From Varibaculum cambriense (GTDB lineage: Bacteria; Actinomycetota; Actinomycetes; Actinomycetales; Actinomycetaceae), in the NCBI RefSeq assembly GCF_002848005.1, contig NZ_PKHX01000002.1:248001-312000 (forward strand): a stretch of DNA of 64,000 nucleotides. Reading direction: 5' to 3'. The translations under genes and the position numbers were made by a program. Each line of letters begins with the position of its first letter. Positions within the stretch are counted from its first letter, which is position 1. Under the pieces are notes generated by a model, which made no database searches, was not told the DNA's origin, and saw nothing but the letters and a program-made list of their open reading frames with translations. Shown one piece after another: positions 25,253 to 34,119 of the stretch.

Positions 25253-25288
25253 CGTCGCCCTCCGAAAATAGTTTCCCGTTGCCGGTTC

Positions 25289-27847
25289 TTAGCCGCGCGC
25301 CTTAGCAGCGCCCAGGTCGGCGAGCTCGCCGCCGCCTGCCTCCAAGAGGGCGCGCGCCACGCTCTCACCGAGTTCGCGTGCCTGGTCAAGCATCTCGGCA
25401 AAAGTTTTCTCCGGATCCGCCTGCAGACAGTCACTGATGCGCACCTCGCGGGTGCCATCCAGGGAAATAATCGCGGCAGTCAGAGTGAGTATCCCTCGCT
25501 CCATCTGCGCAAACGCCCCCACGGGTGCGGCGCACCCGGCGTTTAGCTCCGCTAAAACCGCCCGTTCCGCCGTAGAGGTAAGCGCAGTTGCCAGGTCGTT
25601 AACTTCTTCCAGGGCAGCCGCTAAATCGGGGTGAGCGTCCAGCGCCGCCTCCGATGCCTCCACCGCGAGTGCGCCTTGCGCTGGCGCTGGCAGCACCTGC
25701 TCAGGATCGAAACGCTCGCTGGCGTAATCGCCCAGCCCGATCCGATCCAAACCGGCGGCCGCCAAAATTACCGCATCCAAGTCATGGGCGCCCTGCGAGA
25801 TTTTTTCCCGTGTCTCCCGACCATCAGTAAAGTCGGCCTGCGGAGCGGTAATGCCTTTGACTCTGCCCAGGCGGGTAGGCACATTTCCGCGAATATCCAC
25901 TATCTTCAGGTCAGGACGCAAAGCCAAGATTTGGGCGGCGCGGCGCGGAGAGCCTGTCCCCACGGTGGCGCCTGGCGGCAAAGTTTCCAAAGTTAAACCG
26001 GGAGCGGCACACAGGGCGTCCCGGGCATCCGCGCGGCTGGGAATCGCCGCAACTTTTAGTCCCGAAACCGGCTGGGTAGGTAAATCTTTAAAAGAATGCA
26101 CTGCTAAATGACAGTTTCCCTCCAGGAGCGCCAGGCGTAGTTGCGCGGCAAATACGCCCACTCCTCCCAGTTTCTGTAGAGAAGCGCGGGAAATGTCACC
26201 GGCGGTTCGCACTTGCCGCAGCTGCACATTTAGTCCCTGGTCACGCAAATCACTAGCCACGGTTTCCGATTGGGTAACTGCCAGGCGGGAGGCGCGAGTT
26301 CCCAAAACCAAAGCATCCTTCTCCGCCTCGCTAATCCAGCCGGTACCGCGCAATTTAATGGTTTGTGCCTGGCGTACAACTGCGGCAATCCCCGAACCGG
26401 CAACCCAGGAGCCTGCCAGCTCCAGACCGGGATAAGCGCGCAGATCTTCCAGCAGCTTGGCGGTCATTTCCCGATGTTTGGGGGTGAAGGGCGGCAGGGA
26501 ACCATCCCAGTGAATAATCATCGATCCCAGCAGCTGATCGGGGGAAATCTCCACCCCCAGCAGCCGGGAAGCATCCTGCAATGCCCCCTCAACCGATACC
26601 GGAATCTGCGGCCCATTCGCCCAACCATAAGACACGCGTAGTAGATGGTGGCCTTTACCGGCAGCTTCCTCCGCCCAGGGCCATTTGGAAGTGTAGTGGG
26701 TGATAGCTTTTGCTCCCACGCAGCCATTTTCAATATCTTCACTGCTCGGACGCTGGACTAACATTCCCGAACCGCGCGGATGGGCATCTAACGCCGGGCA
26801 GTCCACAAACAGGGTTACGTGGGCGATTGGTCCGCCCTGCGGGAGCTGACCGACTTCAATACCCGGTACTTTGCTAAGCATCGGCGCGGCTAAATAACCT
26901 GGTAGTGCTACTACTACCTGCGGAACGGTGACTGTGACCGCCTCTCCGATATTTATGGGGCTTGCCCCGGGAGTCGGCCCCGATTTGGTGTTAGAAACGG
27001 TGACCTTCCAGCCTGCTGAGCCGGGCTGATTCGATCCCCCGGCAACGGATCCGGCATCGGCGTCAGGTTCATTTGCAACCGGTTCTAGGTAGAGGGCGCG
27101 CACATGGGACAAAATCAGCCCGCCGCCCTCTTCAATGCGCTGCGCTAAGGTTTCTACCAGGCGGAACATTCCTCCCTCAGGGGCGAGCACTGCCGGTTTA
27201 CCTGGTTTAAGTCCCCGCAAACTGGCAACTGCCTGCACCAGGGAACCGTGTTCTTTTAGTGCCGGGCGCAAACCGCGCAAGGTGGTGTCGGCGTTTAAGC
27301 GGTCGGTGCTCGCGGAGTGAATCCCGCCGGCCACAGGGGCAACTACTTTCTCTAAAACTGCTTTTCCGAGGCGGGCAGTTACCAGATCGGAGACAGTGGT
27401 TTCTTCTGCTCCCACGTCGGGGCCCATAGTCAAGTCCTGGCGGGCGCGCTCCATTTCTGCTTCGCTGAGTGCCTGTACAATCCCGGGGTCATCCAGGCTG
27501 GCGGGAATCCCTAGCATTCCATGGGGAATCGGGAGGGCGCCCTCGGGAATACCTGCACGTTTATGGTGGAAAATCCAAGATTTACCCCGGGGAGCAACCA
27601 GCGGTAAACCTAGCTCGCCGCATAAATCTTTGACTTCGGTAGCTCCGGCCGCGAAAGCCTCAGCGCCAATATCGAAAGTGAAGTCCCCAAAACGTCCCGA
27701 GCAGATTAGGCCGCCGGGGCGTCCTCGTTCCTCGATCACCGCCACCCGCGCGCCCTGTTTTTGCAGAGTATAGGCGCTGGTTAATCCAGCCAGCCCCCCT
27801 CCGATAACCAGAACATCATAATCGGCTAATCGAGCTAGGTCGTGCAT
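25289..27847 (-). CDS. Fusion of coproporphyrinogen III oxidase (CgoX/HemY) and hydroxymethylbilane synthase (HemC)
   Basis: One uninterrupted 852-residue frame. Residues 1 to about 500 are a HemY/CgoX-type flavoprotein: FAD motif VLVIGGGLAGLTSAY (13-27), an ARVAVIEERGRPGG block, EGGMFRLVETLA near 224 and the C-terminal FAD contact LAGSWVAGSGIAAVV (477-491). Residues about 512-852 are full-length HemC: LGTRASRLAVTQSE (515-528), LAVHSFKDLPT, DIRGNVPTRLGR (651-662), and dipyrromethane-cofactor Cys772 in LNAGCAAPVG. The domains catalyse two non-adjacent steps (porphobilinogen to hydroxymethylbilane; coproporphyrinogen to coproporphyrin). The PPO part contains a low-complexity Gly/Ser/Asp stretch near 260-300. 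The ATG has GGAGA upstream. hemD follows 36 bases on. Confidence 0.93.
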   Translation of the reverse strand: MHDLARLADYDVLVIGGGLAGLTSAYTLQKQGARVAVIEERGRPGGLICSGRFGDFTFDIGAEAFAAGATEVKDLCGELGLPLVAPRGKSWIFHHKRAGIPEGALPIPHGMLGIPASLDDPGIVQALSEAEMERARQDLTMGPDVGAEETTVSDLVTARLGKAVLEKVVAPVAGGIHSASTDRLNADTTLRGLRPALKEHGSLVQAVASLRGLKPGKPAVLAPEGGMFRLVETLAQRIEEGGGLILSHVRALYLEPVANEPDADAGSVAGGSNQPGSAGWKVTVSNTKSGPTPGASPINIGEAVTVTVPQVVVALPGYLAAPMLSKVPGIEVGQLPQGGPIAHVTLFVDCPALDAHPRGSGMLVQRPSSEDIENGCVGAKAITHYTSKWPWAEEAAGKGHHLLRVSYGWANGPQIPVSVEGALQDASRLLGVEISPDQLLGSMIIHWDGSLPPFTPKHREMTAKLLEDLRAYPGLELAGSWVAGSGIAAVVRQAQTIKLRGTGWISEAEKDALVLGTRASRLAVTQSETVASDLRDQGLNVQLRQVRTAGDISRASLQKLGGVGVFAAQLRLALLEGNCHLAVHSFKDLPTQPVSGLKVAAIPSRADARDALCAAPGLTLETLPPGATVGTGSPRRAAQILALRPDLKIVDIRGNVPTRLGRVKGITAPQADFTDGRETREKISQGAHDLDAVILAAAGLDRIGLGDYASERFDPEQVLPAPAQGALAVEASEAALDAHPDLAAALEEVNDLATALTSTAERAVLAELNAGCAAPVGAFAQMERGILTLTAAIISLDGTREVRISDCLQADPEKTFAEMLDQARELGESVARALLEAGGGELADLGAAKARG

Positions 27848-28004
27848 TGCATCTCCGATATCGTGGGTTGCTACTTAACAAAACTAGCTTAGCGGTAGGT
27901 CAGACACCAGTAGGTAATAGTCAGAATGCTTGCCCCAAGAACTGGAACAATAAAATATCTTAATGAATAAACAAATAAATCATATGGAAAGTAAAAAATT
28001 ACTA

Positions 28005-28031
28005 TTGACATCAAGCCAAAAAAAATAGAAT
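28005..28031 (+). promoter_or_regulatory. Candidate sigma-70-type promoter
   Basis: A perfect TTGACA (28005-28010) and TAGAAT (28026-28031) with a rather short 15-base spacer, in a strongly AT-rich part of the 238-base gap between the divergent cgoX-hemC gene and the membrane protein at 28086. It would drive the latter. Confidence 0.45.
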
Positions 28032-28085
28032 GTAGACATATATTCGCGGAGCTTGCAGCGTTGATCCGAGGTTGGAGGGTTAAAA

Positions 28086-28529
28086 ATGAAAAACTCTACT
28101 GCGAAGTGGATGGTCGCCTTTAGCGCAGCGGCCAGCGTATTAGTCATACTCTCAACGGTTGCCGAATACTTTTTGGTTGGCGAACTATCGGAAGAAGTGG
28201 GATTTAAAGACGGTACTATTTGGGGCATCGTGGGGTGGATAATTTTACTACCCCTGGTATTGGCCTGCATTTTCACCTTTAATTTTGCCCGCAACAGTAT
28301 TTCTCAAAAGCAAAGCAGCCTTGCGGTCACTAAATATCTGCGCACTCTGGAAGTTACCTTTTGGATTTGTGCAGCGCTATTTCTGGTAGTCCCCGGCATC
28401 TATTGTGTGGTACACGATATTGGCCAGGCAGCTATCATCCTCGGTCAGCTAGTGTCCTTTGTGATGTTTGGGTTGTTGGCGTTGGTTTTTCGCCTGTTGC
28501 GAGGGTTTATACAGGTTAATCGGGTTTAG
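28086..28529 (+). CDS. Four-helix membrane protein, unknown
   Basis: 147 residues with four hydrophobic segments at about 8-30, 44-66, 87-109 and 115-137. TGGAGGG precedes the ATG. No recognisable family motif; a Tyr/Glu/Val-rich outer loop lies between helices 1 and 2. It is a lone gene between the haem operons and stops three bases before the hemE stop on the other strand, a tight convergent arrangement without room for a separate terminator. Confidence 0.55.
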   Translation: MKNSTAKWMVAFSAAASVLVILSTVAEYFLVGELSEEVGFKDGTIWGIVGWIILLPLVLACIFTFNFARNSISQKQSSLAVTKYLRTLEVTFWICAALFLVVPGIYCVVHDIGQAAIILGQLVSFVMFGLLALVFRLLRGFIQVNRV

Positions 28530-28532
28530 CGT

Positions 28533-29567
28533 TTAACGCGATTCATGTACCTGGTCGACGATTTCTTGTAAAACCGCCGGGTCAGCGTTCGGGGGTACCC
28601 CGTGTCCCAGGTTGACGATATGGGCGGCGGCTTTCTTGCCTTCCGCTAAAACCTGATTGACGTGGTCGCGGCGCACCTTACTGGAGGCGAACAAAATCGC
28701 AGGATCGATATTTCCTTGCACCGCAAAGCGGTCGCCGGGGCCGTGTTCGATTAGCTTTACGGCTTCGCCGAGGGGCAGTCGCCAGTCTACCCCGATGCAT
28801 TCGGCGCCTGCGTCGCGCATTAGATCCAGCAAGGAGGCGGCGCCTACCCCGAAGTGAATCACCGGAACCCCGTGGGCATGGGCGGAATCAATCACTACTC
28901 GCGAATGCTCTGAGCAGTAGGTTTGATAGTCAGCGCGCGAAAGGTCGCCCACCCAGGAATCAAAAACTTGGGCAGTACGCGCCCCACCGGCAATCTGGGC
29001 GGCCAGGAAAGCCGCCGACATATCGGCGCACCAGCCGGCTAGCCGGTTCCAGGCATCCGGATAGGAATGCATAAAAGCCCGCGCCTCCAGGTGATTTTTC
29101 GAGCGGGTTTTCCCAATTAGATAGGACGCCAAAGTGAAAGGCGCGGCCGCAAAAGCAATTAGGGGAGTTTCGCCCAGCTCGGCGCAGGCAATCTGGGCGG
29201 CCTCGGTAATACAGTCGGGGTCAAAACCCTGATGGCTGGTGAGGCGATCTACGTCCTTAGGATCCAAAACGGGATCGGCGAAAACCGGGCCCTTACCAGG
29301 AACGATCTCTACCTCTAAGCCTGCCAGATACAGCGGGGTGACAATATCAGAAAAGAAAATCGCGGCGTCCACCCCGTAACGGCGCACCGGCTGCAAGGTG
29401 ATTTCGGCGGCCAAGTCGGGGGTAGTGCAGGCGGTGAGCATATCGTTATCAGCTCGCAGGCGGCGATACTCCGGGAGGGAACGCCCGGCTTGGCGCATAA
29501 ACCAAACCGGAGTTTTCTCGGGGCGCAGGCCGCGAACTGCTTTTAAGAAAGAATTTTGCTCAGACAT
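28533..29567 (-). CDS. hemE: Uroporphyrinogen decarboxylase
   Basis: 344 residues from ATG 29567 (SEQNSFLKAVRG follows). Removes four carboxyl groups from uroporphyrinogen III to give coproporphyrinogen III, the branch compound of the coproporphyrin-dependent route. Signature near the start: TPVWFMRQAGRSLPEYR, with the substrate-binding Arg residues; later ATFxxxIxFSD-like DAAIFFSDIVTPLYLAGLEVE and a C-terminal HFGVGA and GNIDPA block. The frame is open upstream to 29723, but that stretch would overlap the hemA promoter area and lacks a ribosome site. It diverges from hemA with 277 bases between them, which must hold both promoters. Confidence 0.95.
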   Translation of the reverse strand: MSEQNSFLKAVRGLRPEKTPVWFMRQAGRSLPEYRRLRADNDMLTACTTPDLAAEITLQPVRRYGVDAAIFFSDIVTPLYLAGLEVEIVPGKGPVFADPVLDPKDVDRLTSHQGFDPDCITEAAQIACAELGETPLIAFAAAPFTLASYLIGKTRSKNHLEARAFMHSYPDAWNRLAGWCADMSAAFLAAQIAGGARTAQVFDSWVGDLSRADYQTYCSEHSRVVIDSAHAHGVPVIHFGVGAASLLDLMRDAGAECIGVDWRLPLGEAVKLIEHGPGDRFAVQGNIDPAILFASSKVRRDHVNQVLAEGKKAAAHIVNLGHGVPPNADPAVLQEIVDQVHESR

Positions 29568-29844
29568 ATTTCCATCATCGCTGGCATTTTTGGCTAGCGC
29601 AAGCAAGTGCAGCGAAGATCCGGCGACAGACTGCCCCCTTGCGGTCAAGAAACCAGCGTAAATATTTTTCTGACACATTTTCCGCATCTGTCTGTTGTTT
29701 AATGCCTGGATTCTTAGTGACATGTTGGCAGATTATTTTTCTTTGGCAACGCTCTGTACTGGGAAAATAGAAAAACTTGGGGCGCGGCTAAGAGAAAAAC
29801 CGGGGGATGCTTTTCAAAAAATAAAAAAATGGTCTAATGAGGCC

Positions 29845-31161
29845 GTGGGTCTTTCCTCCTATTCGGTACATCATCTCCGGCACGGGCTTAACGCCGTGGC
29901 GGCAGCTGCTAGTACCACCGATGGCCTGCCTGAGGATCTCTTACAACGCTTGCCCGAAGTATTGGGAGTGCTTCCGCTTTCAACCTGTAACCGGGTAGAG
30001 ATCATTATTGAAACTGCCCCGGCAATCTCCGGCGAGCAGCTAACCGCGGTAGATGGTTATATACAATCCCGGCTCGGCACTGTCTGCGAAATTCGCCGTG
30101 ACCGCCAGGTACTGGAACACTTATTTCGAGTCGCCTGCGGCCTGGACTCCATGGTGGTGGGGGAGAGAGAAATCTCCGGGCAACTGCGCCGCGCCCTGCG
30201 GGTGGCCACCCAGGAGCGGATATCCTCAGCCACGATTACCCGTGCCTGCCAAGGCGCGCTTACTACCTCCCGCCGGATTGCGCAGCTAACCGGGATTGCC
30301 TCCCAGGGGCGTTCGGTAGTGGCCTGCGGCCTGGAAATAGTGGCAGAAAGAATAAATCCGCTGGCAGGCACCCCCACCCTCTTGATCGGTACCGGCTCCT
30401 ATGCGGGAGCAGCAGTGGCGGCGTTGCGCGCCAAGGGAGTGCAAGATATCGCGGTTTACTCCACTTCCGGGCGGGCCGAACGTTTCGCTTACGGCCATGA
30501 CTTGCAACCGGTAGCCAAGGATCAGCTGGTGGCGGCATTAGAAGCTGCCACTTTGATTGTTACCTGTCGGGGCATGGGGTCTCCGGTGCTCACCAAAGCG
30601 GAAGTGCAGCGGGCTTTGGCGCTCTCTAGCGGAGAAAAAACCATTCTCGATCTAGCGCTGCAAACCGATATTGAGGACGGGGTCGCCGATTTAGAACGGG
30701 TACGAGTAATCAACCTCGAAGAAATCAGCGCCCAGGTACCGGAAGCAGGAAAAGCGCAGGTTAAGCGGGCAGAGGAAATTGTGGCCGAGGGCGTAGAGGA
30801 AGCCGAAGCCCTGCTCGCTGACCGCCAAATGGATTCGGTAGTGGTAGCGCTGCGAGACACCTTCCGCGAGGTGCTGGCTGATGAAGTTGCCCGCTTGCCG
30901 AAGGGGGAGACTATTCCTCGCGAAGACGTTGAATACGCGCTGCGGCACCTAGCTGCGCGCCTGGCACATATCCCCACTATCAATGCCCACCGCGCCGGAC
31001 GCGAGGGGATGGGACGGCAATACGTAAACGCCCTCCAGCAGGTGTGGGGATTGGATCTGGATATGCCGCAAGTTCAACCAGATAAGTCGCAAGTTTGCCC
31101 AGTAACCGGCTTGAGCGTTGATGATTTGAAACAGGAAACCCCCAGTGAGGAGGGACAGTGA
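29845..31161 (+). CDS. hemA: Glutamyl-tRNA reductase
   Basis: 438 residues from GTG 29845. First committed step of the C5 route, reducing glutamyl-tRNA to glutamate-1-semialdehyde. Catalytic Cys48 in LPLSTCNRVEI; then the family block MVVGEREISGQLRRAL, an NADPH-binding Rossmann stretch with LLIGTGSYAGAAVAAL, and a C-terminal dimerisation helix. The frame is open to 29695, but a start there would add 50 residues not found in the family; GTG 29845 gives GLSSYSVHHL, the usual beginning, although its TGAGG site is very close. Its partner gene hemL is not in this window. It starts the operon hemA-cpfC-chdC. Confidence 0.93.
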   Translation: MGLSSYSVHHLRHGLNAVAAAASTTDGLPEDLLQRLPEVLGVLPLSTCNRVEIIIETAPAISGEQLTAVDGYIQSRLGTVCEIRRDRQVLEHLFRVACGLDSMVVGEREISGQLRRALRVATQERISSATITRACQGALTTSRRIAQLTGIASQGRSVVACGLEIVAERINPLAGTPTLLIGTGSYAGAAVAALRAKGVQDIAVYSTSGRAERFAYGHDLQPVAKDQLVAALEAATLIVTCRGMGSPVLTKAEVQRALALSSGEKTILDLALQTDIEDGVADLERVRVINLEEISAQVPEAGKAQVKRAEEIVAEGVEEAEALLADRQMDSVVVALRDTFREVLADEVARLPKGETIPREDVEYALRHLAARLAHIPTINAHRAGREGMGRQYVNALQQVWGLDLDMPQVQPDKSQVCPVTGLSVDDLKQETPSEEGQ

Positions 31162-32273
31162 GTCAGGTTCTTTCCCAATACGATGCGGTGATGCTGGTCA
31201 GTTATGGCGGGCCGCGACAAATGGAGGACGTGTTGCCGTTTATGCGCAACGCGACCTCCGGGCGGGGAGTTCCCGATGAGAGGCTAAAACAGGTTTCCAC
31301 CCACTACGGACGTTTCCACGGAATTAGCCCCATAAATGCTCGTAACCTGGAAATCCGCCGCGCCCTCGAGTTAGAGCTCAGCCGGCGCGGAGACGAAATC
31401 GAAGTCGTGATCGGTAACCGCAACTGGCACCCCTTTATTCACGACACCCTTTGTGACCTGGCGATGCGGGGGCTTACCCGGGTGCTGTGTATTTTTACCT
31501 CTGCTTATGTTTGTTATTCGGGGTGTCGGCAGTACCGGGAAGACTTAGCCGCCGCGAAAGCCCAGTTACAATCCCAAGATTTATGGCTGGAACTGGACAA
31601 AGTGCGCGCCTACTACACTACGGAAGGTTTCGTGACCGCCTATACGAAACGCCTGGTAAAAGCGGTGAGCACCATGGAAGAAAATACTGGACGGATTCCT
31701 TACGTAGCGTTCGTGACCCATTCGATTCCTCGCGCCATGCAGGAATGCTCCGGCCCTGCCGACCGCTCCCGCCCCGACTATGTCCGCCAACACCAGCAAG
31801 TATGTGCCGAGGTGGCGGCGAGGGCGAGCAAAGAACTAGGGCGAGAGTTACCTTGGGATTTATCGTTTTGTTCCCGCTCGGGGCCACCGCAAATGCCCTG
31901 GCTAGAGCCGGATATTAATGACCGGCTGACGCAGCTAAAAGCAAATGGGGTAACGGATGTGGTCTGCGTACCTATCGGTTTTATCTGCGATCACATGGAA
32001 GTGGTTTATGACCTGGATACCGAAGCTAAGGAAACCGCAGCCCAGTTGGGACTTAACTATTTGCGGGTGCCTACGGTCGGCATCGATCCCGATTTTATCG
32101 GGGCGCTCGCCGATTTGGTGAGGGAACGCGCCCAGGAAAAGGCAGGGGGAGAGGTGGTCTATACCCCAGATGCCCTGGAACCCCGGTGGCCGGCTTGGTC
32201 TCCGCCAGGAGATTCCCGAGTCAGCAAGCAGGGAGCTGACCTGCCCGTTGAGTTTGAAATAAAACAAAATTAG
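31158..32273 (+). CDS. cpfC: Coproporphyrin III ferrochelatase
   Basis: 371 residues. Inserts Fe(II) into coproporphyrin III. Family blocks: DAVMLVSYGGPRQMEDVLPFM at the start, GNRNWHPFIHDTL, the iron-site region TSAYVCYSGCRQYREDL, AFVTHSIPRAM, and GVTDVVCVPIGFICDHMEVVYDLD near the end. GTG 31158 overlaps the hemA stop (GTGA), so translation is coupled, with GAGGGA upstream. There is no Cys in the last ~95 residues, so the C-terminal [2Fe-2S] ligand set described for mycobacterial enzymes seems absent. The neighbouring chdC shows the product belongs to the coproporphyrin route, hence cpfC rather than protoporphyrin-type hemH. Confidence 0.93.
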   Translation: MSQVLSQYDAVMLVSYGGPRQMEDVLPFMRNATSGRGVPDERLKQVSTHYGRFHGISPINARNLEIRRALELELSRRGDEIEVVIGNRNWHPFIHDTLCDLAMRGLTRVLCIFTSAYVCYSGCRQYREDLAAAKAQLQSQDLWLELDKVRAYYTTEGFVTAYTKRLVKAVSTMEENTGRIPYVAFVTHSIPRAMQECSGPADRSRPDYVRQHQQVCAEVAARASKELGRELPWDLSFCSRSGPPQMPWLEPDINDRLTQLKANGVTDVVCVPIGFICDHMEVVYDLDTEAKETAAQLGLNYLRVPTVGIDPDFIGALADLVRERAQEKAGGEVVYTPDALEPRWPAWSPPGDSRVSKQGADLPVEFEIKQN

Positions 32274-32292
32274 AAAGCCAAAGGAGAAAATA

Positions 32293-33033
32293 ATGGCTCA
32301 CTCGATGCCCAATGATGTATCCCCCGATCCTCGCGATCATAAGGTGGATCCTGACGAAGTAAATGCCCGCAATAACTTTTCTATGCACGCGGTTTTCGAA
32401 CTAGCCTTGCCGCTACCTGCCGAAGAGGCCGAGCGAGCAGCGATGGCGCGCGAACTAGAGGAAACCATCTCCGAATTGGGAGTAACTGTTCGCGGCTGGT
32501 ATGACGTTGCTGGTTATCGCGCTGACGCTGACCTCATGTTCTGGTTCTTGGACGAATCCAATGACAAGTTGCAAGATGCCTACCATGCGGTGTTGAACTC
32601 CCGCCTAGGCGCCCACCTGGTGCCGGTGTGGTCCATTATGAGTGCTCATATGACTGCCGAGTTTAATAAGCCCCACCTGCCGGCCTGTTTCGGGGGTTGG
32701 GCCCCGCGTGCCTATGCCGCGGTTTATCCCTTCGTGCGTTCCCTGGAGTGGTATTACCTGCCGAAGGCTAAACGTAGCGCTATGCTCGCCGAGCATGGTC
32801 GCAATGGTGCTGGCTACCTGGATGTAGCGGTTTCGACCCTGGCGACTTTCGCGCTTAATGATTACGAATGGTCAGTGACCCTAGAGTCCGATGACATTAA
32901 CCGGGTAATGGGGGTACTGCGTCAGCAGCGTGATTGTGAAGCTCGCCTGCATGTACGTCAAGACACTCCCTTCTATACCGGCAAGCGGATGGAACTAGCG
33001 GAATGGATCCAGCGGCAAACTACTGAAAAATAG
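32293..33033 (+). CDS. chdC: Coproheme decarboxylase (HemQ)
   Basis: 246 residues of the chlorite dismutase-like family. Uses peroxide to decarboxylate coproheme to haem b, the last step. Two ferredoxin-like halves; features include VRGWYDVAGYRADADLMFW near residue 66, Tyr145 in VYPFVRSLEWYYLP (the position of the catalytic Tyr in the family), and His168 in LAEHGRNGAGY (proximal haem ligand). A ribosome site AAAGGAG lies 20 bases after the cpfC stop. N-terminal 25 residues are polar and probably disordered. Its presence proves the coproporphyrin-dependent haem route. Confidence 0.95.
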   Translation: MAHSMPNDVSPDPRDHKVDPDEVNARNNFSMHAVFELALPLPAEEAERAAMARELEETISELGVTVRGWYDVAGYRADADLMFWFLDESNDKLQDAYHAVLNSRLGAHLVPVWSIMSAHMTAEFNKPHLPACFGGWAPRAYAAVYPFVRSLEWYYLPKAKRSAMLAEHGRNGAGYLDVAVSTLATFALNDYEWSVTLESDDINRVMGVLRQQRDCEARLHVRQDTPFYTGKRMELAEWIQRQTTEK

Positions 33034-33223
33034 TTAGTTTAGCCTTGCTTAAAAGCTGGGTGCTTCCGGACAGAAGTCCCAGTTCCAAGCCAACTTATTG
33101 CTAGCAGAGTAAAGTAGTTACCACACCCAGACTCTCGGGTGGCATAAGTCACAACAAACGAGTAATGTGGAATCGGTATCTATGGTTCGCCGTCTGTCTA
33201 GATTTTTGTAAGGAGTGATTAGC

Positions 33224-33901
33224 TTGGATTCGTCCTTTTTAGCTAGAGTCCCTCTCTTTGAGGGACTCGATCAGGAAGCGCAGATGCGCCTGTTCTCAAT
33301 GATGGGGCAAACCACCTTGCGCCGAGGGGAAAACCTATTTGAAGAGGGCGATGATGGCGACCGCTTGTATATCGTGGCCGAGGGCAAAATAAAACTATCG
33401 CATCAGTCCCTGGATGGTCGCGAAAACCTGCTGGCGGTGTTAGGACCCGGGGAAATCCTGGGCGAGCTAACCCTGTTTGATCCCGGGCAGCGTTCTACTA
33501 CTGCTACCGCGGTTTCTCCGGCCCGATTGGTGTTCTTAAACCACAGCGACTTGATGGTTTTCCTGGAGGACAACCCCTCCTTGGCGAAACATATGCTCAA
33601 AGCGCTGGCAAAGCGCCTGCGCCGCACCAATGAGGCTCTAGCTGACCTGGTGTTCTCGGATGTGCCCGGCAGGGTAGCCAAGGCGCTTCTGGATCTGGCA
33701 GACCGTTTCGGGATTCGCACCGAGGACGGGATTCACGTACCCCACGACCTCACTCAAGAAGAGTTAGCTCAGCTGGTGGGGGCATCGCGGGAAACCGTGA
33801 ACAAGTCCTTGGCCGAGTTCGTGAACCGCAACTGGATTCGCCTCGAGGGACGAGCAGTTACCTTGATTGATATTGATCGTTTGGCGCGGCGTGCTCGCTA
33901 A
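33224..33901 (+). CDS. Crp/Fnr-family transcription regulator (GlxR-like)
   Basis: 225 residues from TTG 33224, which has AAGGAG (33210-33215) eight bases upstream; the in-frame GTG at 33215 overlaps that site and is excluded. N-terminal cyclic-nucleotide-binding fold: LARVPLFEGLDQEA, the loop EEGDDGDRLYIVAEGKIKL, and the phosphate cassette region GEILGELTLFDPGQRSTTATA, which keeps the GEL and Arg-Ser/Thr residues that bind cAMP. C-terminal winged helix with LTQEELAQLVGASRETVNKSL. Closest in plan to the actinobacterial global cAMP regulator GlxR. The 190-base upstream gap follows chdC. Confidence 0.9.
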   Translation: MDSSFLARVPLFEGLDQEAQMRLFSMMGQTTLRRGENLFEEGDDGDRLYIVAEGKIKLSHQSLDGRENLLAVLGPGEILGELTLFDPGQRSTTATAVSPARLVFLNHSDLMVFLEDNPSLAKHMLKALAKRLRRTNEALADLVFSDVPGRVAKALLDLADRFGIRTEDGIHVPHDLTQEELAQLVGASRETVNKSLAEFVNRNWIRLEGRAVTLIDIDRLARRAR

Positions 33902-33945
33902 GATTAGGGGAAAATAGCTAAAAACTAACGCTTAATAGTGTTGTG

Positions 33946-33975
33946 GGGGCGGCAACCATAAAGGTTGCCGCCCCC
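33946..33975 (+). terminator. Terminator after the Crp-family gene
   Basis: GGGGGCGGCAACC (33946-33958) pairs perfectly with GGTTGCCGCCCCC (33963-33975) over a four-base loop, 44 bases past the stop. The T-run after it is weak. Confidence 0.8.
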
Positions 33976-34013
33976 AACGTTTGATAAAACATGAAGGAAA
34001 CCAGAGTTAGTCT

Positions 34014-34090
34014 TTTAAAACCAGAACCAGTTATGGACACCTGTATATGGTTATCTGCCCCGGGTTAGCGTAGTTGTCGCTGGTTTTAAA
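34014..34090. repeat. Widely spaced inverted repeat in the crp-membrane protein gap
   Basis: TTTAAAACCAG (34014-34024) is repeated in reverse complement as CTGGTTTTAAA (34080-34090), 55 bases apart. It lies between two converging genes (33901 and 34120). Its role is unknown; it may be a weak terminator or a residue of a mobile element. Confidence 0.45.
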
Positions 34091-34119
34091 GAACGCCGAG
34101 GCTAAGCTCAGGTGAAACC

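Noticed and set aside
25289-27847. Sequencing error as cause of the cgoX-hemC fusion
   Set aside because: The frame is open throughout, both halves have complete motifs and a natural linker, and no stop or ribosome site is seen at the join; an error joining two genes cannot be fully excluded without reads.
29568-29723. Longer hemE reading into the hemA upstream region
   Set aside because: It adds 52 residues absent from the family and overlaps the divergent promoter area.
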